Source of the DNA: Diprion similis | Lineage: Eukaryota > Arthropoda > Insecta > Hymenoptera > Diprionidae | Direction of reading: 5' to 3' | NCBI RefSeq assembly: GCF_021155765.1 | Contig: NC_060114.1 | Coordinates: 19,512,501 to 19,576,500 of the forward strand | DNA: 64,000 nt | In this document: one piece after another, positions 24,501-34,406 of the stretch | Position numbering within the stretch: the stretch's first letter is position 1 | Layout: every line of letters starts with the position of its first letter | Made by a program: the position numbers and the translations under genes | The notes under the pieces: generated by a model | Seen by the model: the letters and a program-made list of their open reading frames with translations, nothing else | Told to the model about the DNA's origin: nothing | Database searches by the model: none

Positions 24501-27217
24501 ATGAACGGACTATGGTGGCGGTGTCTTTCGCTCTGCATATTCATCGGCACGAGCAAAGGGGCGCCGGCCTCGCAGCCAAATTCCGATGACAATTACTGGA
24601 CACAACGAAGTCGAATCCTGATCGAGGAGTCTCAGGTGTCGCTGGGCGGGCGGTTGCATTTCGAGCACGGGGAGCGAGCGGCGAACAACATCCTAATGGC
24701 GGCTAAGGAGGAGGAAGTCGACCAAGGCTTCATTGACCCGAGCACCTTCTTGCCGGCTCGGAACTTTCTCACAGTTGTCGACGAGGTTCGCGGCTCCTCG
24801 ACCTTCCAGATCATCGAGAAGATGCCGAAGGGCGCCGCGCTCCACGTTCACGATACGGCGCTCACCTCGGCCGACTTCGTCTTTGAGAACATCACCTTCC
24901 GCGAGGATCTCTACGTTTGTCGACCCGATGACGGTTCGTTCCAGTTCAGGTTCCGCCGTCCGGCGGACAAGAATGTTACGTGCGGTTCTTCCGAAGGGTG
25001 GGAGCTGCTCGCAGACCTCAGAGCGAACAGCAGCGTAAAAGATGAGGTGGACACTCGCGTTCGTCAGGTCATGACCATGATAGTCCCCGACCCTGCTAAA
25101 GCCTACCCAAACGTCAACGTCGCCTGGATCGCGTTTCAAAATATCTTCATTACCATCGAAGGAATGCTCACGTACTTGCCGGTTTACGAGGACTACTACT
25201 ATCAAGGACTTACCGAGCTTTATGATGACAATGTCCTGTATCTCGAGCTGCGCACTACACTTCCCACTCTCTATGACCTTGATGGGAACCAATATGGCCC
25301 TGTCGAGGTTGCTCGTCTGTATAAGAGGACGACCGAACGGTAGGATTTCTCCAGAATTATGATGCCATTATAAGAATGTGGTATTTATAAGACGTTCTAC
25401 CCCGTTTCAGCCAACGGTTGACACTCGTTTCGTTTAGACTTTGACCTTTTTTATATTGTAGTGTTAGTCAGAGTAAGATGCCACCGTATTTTACATTCTT
25501 CCAGCCATCCATGTGTGAGAAATTAATTTTGTAATTTTTTTTTTCATCTTCATGGTCCTGACAAGCCTGTAACTTGCAATATTTACGCGGTATCGTGAAA
25601 TCTCACGTAACAGTAACGCTGCGACATTGAACGACCATTCCACTGAACGGAAAAAGAAAACTTTTTGTGGTTGAAAACGCACTTTTGCTGTTCAAAAATC
25701 AAAAGTATAAAACTCCGTCTTACCTACAATAACACACGTTCGATTAGTTTTCAAAAAATTGTCATGTATTCTGTAACTGAAGGTACGAATCTTAAGACCT
25801 TGTCAGAGGTAATAATTCTGCAACGACATATGCCGGCGCAGAGATATCATTATAGAAATTAAGGTTTGCCTCAGGAACATTTGGTAATTTTGTGAAGAAG
25901 ATCGGAGGTATGTTATTGGGGATAAACTGCAATTTCAGATTTTTTTTTCCTGCACAAGTCCTCCGTATTTCTGGGAAAATTTCAACTGGTAGTTTTATCT
26001 CTAATACAAGTGCCACAAGTAATAGATAATACCACTAATACCATGATCACATTACTACGGAAAAAACCCTCAACTTGGGTGTCAATTCGTACCCTCAATT
26101 TTTTTCTCTTAGGAATTTAGCATTACCTATGAGTTGGGGTAAGAATATACACCTAAGTTGAGAATTTTCTTCCGCGAGGGTTATATATTCTTTTCCATCT
26201 CTTCAAGGTTCGTCAAAGATCATCCAGACTTCATCGGTGCTAGACTAATTTATGCCCCTCTGAGAAAAGCGAATGAGGCACAGTTGGATGAATATCTCGT
26301 CACCTTTGCTGCTCTTCGGAAAGAATTTCCCGATTTCGTGGTAGGATTCGACCTTGTCGGCCAGGAGGAGAAGGGTGAAACGCTTGCCCGATTCGTTGAT
26401 AAGCTTAGAGCTGTCTCTCCGAGCATCCGACTCTTCCTCCACGCCGGCGAGACCAATTGGAACGGTCTGAGCACTGATGAAAACCTGATAGACGCTGTCC
26501 TCCTCAACGCAACAAGAATCGGTCACGGGTAAAACATATTTCGTTAGCATTTATATGAAAGTGTATCGATTTTGGAAAGTTTACTTTTCAACGAGTTTCC
26601 TTGTCTTTGGGACCTTTCGTGTAAGCATAATGGAACTTGAACGTTTTAACCCTACGAGGAAAGCTAAAAGATGTAACCGTTATTGAATCTTCCGCGTTTT
26701 TTCGTTTCAACGTTCGCAGAGGTCACAGTTTTTGATTATAACTTTCCTCAGCAGTCTTCAAGACTTCTTCCATTATTTCAGATATGCATTGCTGAAGCAC
26801 CCGAAGGTCTTAGAGCTGGCAGTGGAACGTCAAGTTGCAATCGAAGTGAATCCGATCTCAAACCAGGTTCTCACGCTGCTTGGAGATATGCGGAATCATC
26901 CGGCGAGCCTTTTGTTCGCTCGAGATTATCCCGTCGTTCTGTCTGCAGACGATCCCGGACTTTGGGGCGCCCGCGGTCTCAGCTACGACTTCTACGAGGC
27001 ATTCGTGGGCATAATGTCACGCTCCGCTGATATTCGGGCGCTGAAGCAGCTTGCCTTAAATTCTATAAAATACAGCGCGATGCCAGACGAAGAGAAGGTC
27101 CGCGCTTACAGACTATGGACGGAAAAATGGGCCAAATTCATTACGGACATGACGTATGAATACTCGATTGTATCGCGTTCAAAGAAGAGCTGCAAAGCTG
27201 ACTTCATTCCCACGTGA
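24501..27217 (+). CDS. ADGF: Adenosine deaminase-related growth factor (ADA2/CECR1 type), copy 2
   Basis: Predicted secreted adenosine deaminase of the ADGF family, acting on extracellular adenosine. Exons 24501-25339, 26208-26528 and 26782-27217 (GT-AG) give 531 residues. The first 20 or so residues form a signal peptide with a hydrophobic core. Active-site motifs are complete: H115-x-H117-D118, HAGE (H358, E361), GHG (H386) and SADD (D443, D444). The PRB cysteine pair is C140/C161. The start follows an in-frame TAA a few bases upstream. The introns sit at the same codons and phases as in copy 1, so the pair arose by inverted duplication after the introns were in place. Exon 1 is visibly GC-rich. 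Intron 1 is three times longer than in copy 1 and holds a small foldback element. The last 20 residues differ from copy 1 and the C-terminus is less certain. Confidence 0.93.
26069..26162. mobile_element. Small foldback element in intron 1 of ADGF copy 2
   Basis: CTCAACTTGGGTGT (26069-26082) pairs with ACACCTAAGTTGAG (26149-26162) with one mismatch. An inner pair (TACCCTCAA near 26090 and GTTGGGGTA near 26132) continues the stem. It ends about 45 bp before the exon 2 acceptor. Confidence 0.55.
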
Positions 27218-27332
27218 TTCGCAAATATTAACAACTTCGATGGGGGGGCGCAGGGGAAGGGAGGCATCAAGTATTATATCTTCGATAGTTTGTCTAAGCT
27301 ACCTAGCTCGACTGAAACAAACCGAAAGACTG

Positions 27333-27338
27333 ATTAAA
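27333..27338 (+). terminator. Candidate poly(A) signal (ATTAAA) of ADGF copy 2
   Basis: A variant signal about 115 bp after the stop codon; no AATAAA is closer. Weak evidence. Confidence 0.3.
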
Positions 27339-27541
27339 GGGTAACTTTTTCTACACGAGCACTGAGAGAAAACAAATTTTGCGATGTTGGTGATCGTTTT
27401 TAATATAATTACGCTGTATTTTCTTTCTGGCCCTCCTTATGCATCAGTACATATAAGATGTATTCATGAATCGTCACGTATTGATCATTAAATCATTTAA
27501 ATTAGCACAAGTAATCAATTAACTGTCTAATTTTGCATTTA

Positions 27542-28835
27542 TTATCCCTCGACGGTAACTTCGTCGGTTTTACTTCTTTTTGCTTCCATTCCATCCTCTT
27601 GGTTTGATCTCCTTTTTCGTTCAGCCTTCCTTTCGCCCATAGTTTTCTTCAGACCCTTCATTTTCCTCGTCTGGATTGATTGGATCCTCTGTTTACCCAT
27701 ATGAATCTTTCCGTGCGTCGTGCCCAAAGTGTCCTTAGAAATATTCTTTTTCTTTTTGACCTGTTGACAAACATAAAAAATGGAAATAATTTGTGCACAA
27801 GCAATACGATGAACACGCAGACGAGTTCTAGAACATCGAAGCTTACCTTGAGTTCCTTGGGTTTCTTGCAGGCCTGTTTGTACAGGTCATCAGAAGCCAA
27901 TTTTGTGCGTCTTACAATTAACTCCATACGTGGGCCGATCTCCTCTAACTCGATCCTGGGTATCCTGCTTCCAGATTTCTTCAAAAGTATTCTGCGGATT
28001 TGGAATAAATTTATTGATGTTTGAAAAGGTATGCTGAACAATTCAAAATATTCTCTCACCGCATATCACCTACCTGTAACTCCGAACTTGTATTTTATTA
28101 TCTATAGCGGTAAAACTGAGTGTATGTTCAAGCCCCTGTAATCTGATGTTCTCAACATTATCACGCTGGAATAAATCTACTAAAAGACTCTTGATCCTGG
28201 AATACTCTCGATTGTGCTCAAACAGTTCGCCATTGAAGATGAGGATCGGTTTAATCCCCATGGAAACTTTGTCTACTTTAAACTGTGCCAGACCTTCGTA
28301 TTCCTGGATTCCGAACTCAACCATGTCAAGCAAACTGTTGTCAAACATCCTGCCAACTATGAGGCTATTTGGGTGCTTTTTATTGTGCGAAGTAAAGACA
28401 AAGAGAGAGGAGCTCAGTTTCCTAGAAAACTGTTCCAACGGCGTAACATCTTCGAACGGTAGAATATTGTTCTTCTTCTGCATCATCCTAGCATCTGGTT
28501 TTTTCAAGTCGTACTGAAAAATATGCAAAATTGACAAGAATCATAATCACCATGGATGAAAATTAACAGCATAAGCAATATTGCTCACCAAATCCTTCAC
28601 GCAACTGTTGAGGATTTCGCTACTACGACTCCCCTTAATGAACAAAGTTTGTTTAGCATCTTCTATGATTTTGGGCTCCTTACTCAGCAGCGCCTTCTTT
28701 CCTTTCCGTGTTTTTGGTTTACTGAAATAGAAAATATCTCATATATTTCAGGTTATATTTGCTTGCACGAGTTTTCGGGAGGTATTGAACGCCAACATAG
28801 ATTCGTACTTACACGACCCTTTGTATCACCGGCAT
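27542..28835 (-). CDS. RPF2: Ribosome production factor 2 homologue (Brix domain)
   Basis: RPF2 works with RRS1 to load the 5S RNP into the pre-60S ribosome in the nucleolus. Five exons: 28835-28813, 28721-28589, 28513-28074, 27991-27847, 27760-27542, all GT-AG, total 319 residues (human about 306). The N-terminus has the family's VVKPKT followed by basic residues. The Brix domain fills most of exons 2-4, with SHNKKHPN, GRMFD, RLQGLEH-type and KKSGSRIPRIELEE segments. The C-terminus is the basic tail with KKKKNIS, TTHGKIHM and QTRKMKGLKK. The start ATG has an in-frame TAG shortly upstream; exon 1 encodes only seven full codons. AATAAA overlaps the stop codon, which seems too early to be the real poly(A) signal. 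An NRF-1/Ewg-type palindrome lies about 145 bp upstream. Confidence 0.95.
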
Positions 28836-28977
28836 CTTTGAAGACTAACAGTCACATGCACTTCTAATTTTTGGTCAAATTTACCAAACTCGTCAAGAAT
28901 TAATCTATTTCATGTGTTTCTAGGTTATATTACGTTACGATCCGTTCAAAACACGTGCAGCACGTTCGATTCTCTTG

Positions 28978-28987
28978 GCGCATGCGC
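28978..28987. promoter_or_regulatory. NRF-1/Ewg-type palindrome upstream of RPF2
   Basis: GCGCATGCGC, a perfect palindrome matching the core of the NRF-1 (insect Erect wing) consensus. It is placed about 145 bp before the RPF2 start codon and 500 bp after the end of REXO2, so RPF2 is the likely target. Confidence 0.55.
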
Positions 28988-29296
28988 AAAGCGTAGTTGA
29001 GTGGTAACACCGTGGTTGTAGATCCAGTTTATCTAACGGTATACACATAGAAACTTGATATGAAAAGAAGGCAGGCGAGAAGCACGGAATTCTTGGGTTC
29101 AAATTAGTGAAAGTTCTGAAAGTCGCAATCACCAGATAATTAGAAACATTGAAGTTCTTGAAATTTTCTGAGATTAACTACGGGGGCGAAAATTTTCATT
29201 AATTATATCGTGAAACTGAAAAAAATCATAAATTTTATTCCTATCGTATTATAGTGAAATACCCAGAAATTTAACGATATTGGCTTGTAAAATTCA

Positions 29297-29302
29297 TTTA
29301 TT
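29297..29302 (-). terminator. Candidate poly(A) signal of REXO2
   Basis: TTTATT on the plus strand (AATAAA on the gene strand), about 190 bp past the REXO2 stop codon. Confidence 0.45.
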
Positions 29303-29490
29303 TAAATTAAATATATGTACATATTATGGTTTCGATTTTGTATCTCGCTCTCTCTGTAAATAAGTAAAGGAAAGCTGTTCATCTTCACAATTTGAATTTA
29401 CTATATGGAGAGAATATTAACTGCTGCAAGAATGTAGCTCCAATTTACTAATTTCAAATAAACGATGTATGTATGTACATTCTGTGCCTG

Positions 29491-30369
29491 TTACCGATCC
29501 TGAGAATTTTCCGATTGCACCAGCATATTTGCTAAATTCGAAACATCGAATAACTGAGATTTGTAATACTTGAGCTCATTTATACTCTCTTTAATATCGT
29601 CAAGTGCTCGATGGTTGTACTTCTTGGCCGGTACACGGGCATATTGATCAGGACACCAGCGTCTAAAAATTAACATAAGATAAAGAACTATAACTGATTG
29701 ATGGGATAAAAAAACAACGTGAGTTACCAGAATCTACAATTCACCTCATGAGCTCCTTGATAGTCGAAACATCGATGATCCTGTAATGCAGGTAATCGTT
29801 TACTAGAGGTAAATATTTGTTAATGAACACCCGATCCATCCACACGCTGCTTCCGGCTACAGGACACTGTTTCTCCAGTATGTAAGACTTTAAAAATTGC
29901 AGTGTAAGCTTTTCAGCTTCTTGCAATGAAACCTTACTGGCGCGACACTCGGCAGTCAACCCAGTCTGGAATAATCAAAGTCGTTTGTTGGTTGTTTTGC
30001 TTATTTTGTTTTAGAGTTCTTCCGCTTTCCTGCTAGTTACTCCGTGCTACCTTGCTATGCTGAGCTGTGCACCAGTCGTCCATGGCCAGGAGAATGTCAT
30101 CTGGCTGATGTACTACGAGGTGCAAATCTTTACTGACGATGTCAAGATTGGAGTCGGTGATGAGGCAAGCAATTTCCATTATATGGCACTTTTCTACATC
30201 CAGCCCAGTCATCTGAAACAGACGAAAATTGTCGTTGACTGACAATGGTAATTTTTTTTTTCCGTGAATTTGACACGAGATCAAAATATGACGTTTCAAT
30301 CTTGTAGAAGAAAATATGAAAATCTGTAGTACATACTTCCATATCAATCCAAACCAAATGATCGGCCAT
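29491..30369 (-). CDS. REXO2: Oligoribonuclease (REXO2/Orn family, DEDDh exonuclease)
   Basis: 3'-5' exoribonuclease that degrades the last 2-5-nucleotide RNAs, in mitochondria and cytosol in animals. Four exons: 30369-30337, 30212-30051, 29965-29745, 29662-29491 (GT-AG); 195 residues from this start. The DEDDh catalytic set is complete: D9 and E11 (WIDME), D109 (SVWMD), H156 and D161 (HRALDD). Other family segments are MTGLDVEK, ACLITDS, HYRIIDVST and RRWCP. The chosen ATG has the context ACCATGG. An in-frame ATG eight codons upstream (30393) is possible, and that exon starts at an acceptor (30404/30405), so a further 5' exon encoding a mitochondrial leader cannot be excluded. Confidence 0.94.
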
Positions 30370-30405
30370 GGTCAATTTTTGTAAGATGTTCATGTTAACA
30401 GTATC

Positions 30406-31698
30406 TGAAATAATGTGGTACATGAAATACATTGTTAAATATATTAATAGCAAATTTACAATAGAAAAACTATGAGAAGAGATTTTTTTGAAAAATATAC
30501 GAGCCAATTAAACTGTATAGATGGCAGTGAACATGTTTAATAATACTACAAAAATTAAATTGCGTAAATAGTTGCAAATTTTTTTTATTCTAAACATATT
30601 CAGATCGTTCTTCTAAATCACTTATAAATTTCTTACAACACATAATTCATCAAATACATTCCGATAAATGCCATGAAAAATTGACAACGATTCACCGATA
30701 ACGAAACTATCACTGTTTTAATGTTATTTACCGAAAATTGTCGTAGAGGAAAAATGTGCGCATCCTCCACCTACGTTTAGAGAAGCGCATCTGTGCCGAT
30801 GAATGGATTTGTCAAAATTACAGCGCAGCGTGTTCCACGCGGCTGAAAGGAAGTCTTTACCACTCAAGGAGCGTTGTAGACCTCGCTGTATGACGTACAT
30901 TGGTAATGAGAAAGCGTTATTTACAATGGAATAGGGGCCCGTGGCTTACAGGTTAGTTCAAGTTGTTGATAGTACACTGCTCTCATATAAGAGAAGAAAA
31001 CTCCGGAAGACCAGACATACGTACTCATAGATATTACGTATATACCGTCCTATATTAGATGATGGACGCCATAGTTGATAGTATAGGGAATTTGCAATAG
31101 ATACTAGAATTATATTTCCCTGGCTACGCTCGGTGAGTACTTAAGTGAGATTTCCGGTTTTCAACCAATAACAGATGCTAGATCCTAGGAAAATTGAACT
31201 TGAATTAGCCAATGAAAAACGCTACAAGCCAGCTGATATAGCAGCGTTACCAACACTGTACTTTTAAATAACTAGAATTACAGAAGTCAATATCCCTGAA
31301 AAGTGGAAAATCGAAGATAAATGCGCATGAGTGATGCGCGGTAGAGGGGATATCATGTAACTTTTCACATTTCCCACCATACAAGCATTCTGATTGGTGA
31401 CTAAACTTTGCAAACCAATCAGAATTCTTGGATGGTCGGAAATGTGAGAATGGAAATGTGAAACGTTGAATGATAGCCTTCCAGGTGCAACGTTTGCAAA
31501 AAAAAAAAAAAAAATCCCAACCAAACCCGGCATTTTCAAAGTTTAGTTCCAAAAAAAATCTTACAAAACAATACGATGAAAAATTCATCAACGGTTCGCA
31601 GAAAATTCACCAAACTGGATAAATGAATAAACGAAGACGGCGGAACGGCAGTCAAAATCTTCCTGTCAACAGGGCAATCACATACAGCTAATCTTCGT
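30406..31698. other. Intergenic region between REXO2 and LRR1
   Basis: No coding gene seen. It contains the 5' side of REXO2 (promoter and perhaps an untranslated or leader exon), a hairpin at 31365-31447, an A run at 31500-31514 and the 3' side of LRR1. No clear AATAAA for LRR1 was found. Confidence 0.5.
31365..31447. repeat. Inverted repeat / hairpin with about 34-bp arms
   Basis: The left arm TCACATTTCCCACCATACAA (continuing to about 31398) and the right arm ending at 31447 are reverse complements with few mismatches, around a loop of about 15 bp. Each arm contains CTGATTGGT or its complement. A third partial copy of the outer sequence follows at 31448-31463. Confidence 0.7.
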
Positions 31699-33402
31699 TC
31701 AATGCCACCTATACCTACAACGTTCGGAGCAGAAAATGCATCGCAATGGGATACGAGGATCCATTGACAACACGCATTTTTCGGCAATAGCGCGAAGATC
31801 GAACATCATAATAGAGCGAAGACGATATTTGAAGCATGCCTCTCCGCATTCACAGTAAAGAGCTTCGTCGAGGTACTTCACAAGTCCTCGGGGTATTGTC
31901 TCAGGGCCATACCTCAATCTGCCAACAAAATTGATGATTTAGTGAACGATTTATCCAAAAAATCAATCAATTTTCATTGATAATTTATATTTCGAATACT
32001 ATTTCCTCTAATTATTTATAATAAATTTACCTTGATCTGAGAACAGTCTTAGCTGCGATCTCGACAAGATCAGGTACTTCTAATATATTCGGATCGATTT
32101 CACATCCCTCGAATCCTTGCGGCTTGAAAGTATTTCCAGAAACATTGATAGTTTCTAAACGTAATCGCCGCACGCATCCAGGGAGCATGTCAAGTAAATT
32201 TTCATGGAGACTGAAGAACCTGTACAAGGAACACAAAATATCCTGAGATAAATAATCACCTAAAAAATATCTTAAATGCCTACCTCAAACTAGACAAAAA
32301 GCCGATGTTGAGTGGTAGCGATGAAAGCAGGTTATTATTGAGACTCAATGTCCGTAAAGCAGTTAATTTTCCAAGATATGGTGGCAGCCACGTTAGCTGA
32401 AAAAGTAAAAAACATTTAGAAACAATAATCATCAGCAGTCGAGACTCTGAAAAAATTTTTCTTGTAAAAAAAAATTCACCTCATTTCTTCCAAGGTCCAA
32501 GGTGATCAAATTTTTTTTTATTGCATCTCCATTCAGCCATGCCCATGATTTGGGAGGTGATTTTCCAAGCTGATTTTCAGCAAGGCAAAGCTCTGCAAGG
32601 TTCGGAAGAGAGCCAAGCTCCACAGGCAGGCTACGTATGCAGTTCTTAGACAAGTCTAAGGAGCGAAGCTGATTGAGTCTAAGGATCTGGCGATCGAAAG
32701 ATTTTCTCTGAAGATCGACAATAGAGAGATGCTGCGTGGTACGAGGAAAACCCTGGAGAGTTGGGTATTCTGCATTAGACGTAACGGAATATTTGGTCTG
32801 GACCTTAGGCCGAAAGTACTTTTCGTTCAGGACTGGCACTTTGACTGCTGGCTCAGGGGAATTCTTGCCGAAGGCCAGTTTGATGACACGCAGAAAGCTC
32901 TTTAGCAGAAGCGCGTCTGCTTGAATTATCAAGTCATGAGCGGGCTCTTTCAGACGTATAGTGCATTTTCCTTCGTTGATAAATTTTGCAAATATCTGCG
33001 TTATGTTGTCAACCACCTGCATCAATAACAATGGTATTAATTACATTCGGTATGTCAAAATTTAGTTGACGCACAGTTTTAGTACATCGATCATAATTCA
33101 GATCTGGTATGCGATATCGTAAAATCTTATAAGTAAAATCAAAGCTGAATCAGCCAGCTTAAACAAACAACAGAATTTTCTGATTCTCTTTTATTAAAGT
33201 GGAGTTATGGGATTCCATATCTTGCCTTATATCTGATCCCCTTTGTGTCCTGAGCAGACTGCAGGAGCAGGCACATTTCGTCCTTGTGATCGGGCCGCCG
33301 TCCAAAAGACAACGTAGAAGCACGCGGCCGTTGTACGGTGCTCCGGTTGGCTCCAGGACACATGCGACTCGCATCTACTTTGACAGTGCAAACTAACCTC
33401 AT
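31699..33402 (-). CDS. LRR1: Leucine-rich repeat protein 1 (LRR1/PPIL5), CUL2 ligase receptor
   Basis: LRR1 is the substrate receptor of CRL2, known in animals for ubiquitylating the CMG helicase so that replisomes unload at termination. Exons 33402-33226, 33016-32480, 32396-32284, 32219-32031, 31918-31699 give 411 residues (human 414). The N-terminal part (1-150) is the LRR1-specific domain with INEGKCTIRLKEP. Leucine-rich repeats run from about residue 165 to 310 (LRSLDLSKNCIRSLP, LAELCLAENQL, LRTLSLNNNLLSSLP, LETINVSGNTF). The C-terminus is cysteine-rich (CECGEAC, CIFCSERC), likely metal-binding. Intron 1 uses a GC donor (AAG|GCAAG) with a CAG acceptor; using it makes the protein collinear with the human one, and no GT donor fits. 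An in-frame TAA lies two codons before the ATG. It is divergent from WDTC1. Confidence 0.94.
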
Positions 33403-33710
33403 TCTTTATTTCTTTAGTTTCACTCGCTTTTCGAGCGTACGGTAGTCCCAGCCTTTCATTATCTTAGACCTGCTCAATCGCTATTTTCATTAATTCTATC
33501 GAAACAGAGGTCACATCATGCCCAAAAACATAATGTTTTGTAAACAGACTTCAAACAGAAATCTCTGGCGCGTTGCCGCTTGATTTCACACTTGTGAGTC
33601 AATCACGTGTTTAAATACATATATATTACAATTTTCCATTTCCAGTAATAGCCTATCAGCGAGTCGCTTTTCCGAGTACTCCCGCGACTGGTTGGAAAAG
33701 CAGCATTTTC

Positions 33711-33758
33711 ATTGGCTCGTGTAGCGAAGCGGACATTTAACGTTCAACGACAGCCAAT
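33711..33758. promoter_or_regulatory. CCAAT-box pair in the LRR1/WDTC1 divergent region
   Basis: ATTGG at 33711-33715 (CCAAT on the minus strand) and CCAAT at 33754-33758 (plus strand) lie in opposite orientation, about 40 bp apart. They sit roughly 310 bp upstream of LRR1 and 650 bp upstream of WDTC1. Paired CCAAT boxes are typical of NF-Y-driven divergent promoters; that this one works so is inferred. Confidence 0.45.
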
Positions 33759-34406
33759 CAGAGCGCTCCTTTCATTGCATTACCTCAGAACACCGTTCTG
33801 GACAAAAATAATATTTTTCTCACTTATTATTAGATTCGCATGTTCGTCCATAAAGGCCGCTTTCCTTTTACGCCAATTTTCTGGCACAACACAACACTTT
33901 GTGATTTTGTTGGCCCATTAAAGCTTACGTTACCAAAGGTTAAATGGCCTGACAATTCATGACGATGGAACAGATGTCGCATTGCGTTCCGCAATTTTCC
34001 GACTGACGGTGTGTCTGTATTTTCCCTATGGACACCGATGGTGTTCATTGGTGTATTAAACTGGTTTGAAACGTCAAAACTCCGTTTGTAACACGATATA
34101 CATCAAGATTGTCTGAACTTAATGGAAAAACCGCTTCGGCATTGACTGCCGGCTCCTAATTCCGTTTAAAAAGGCAATCAAGATAGTCTAACTATCGCCC
34201 GAAGTTTTCCATAAAAGTTGCCAGTTTTTCTAACCAAAAACAAATCATACAAAGTCATCAACGTCTTCACTATCGTCTTCGGGCACAATCAGCCTTCAGT
34301 CTGGTGAAACGGTCATGGGAATCCAGACGAATGTTTCACGTCTCAAGATATCTTGATTAAAAAAACGTTGTACTGTTAAAATCATAACACCAATATTCAG
34401 AGCAGA

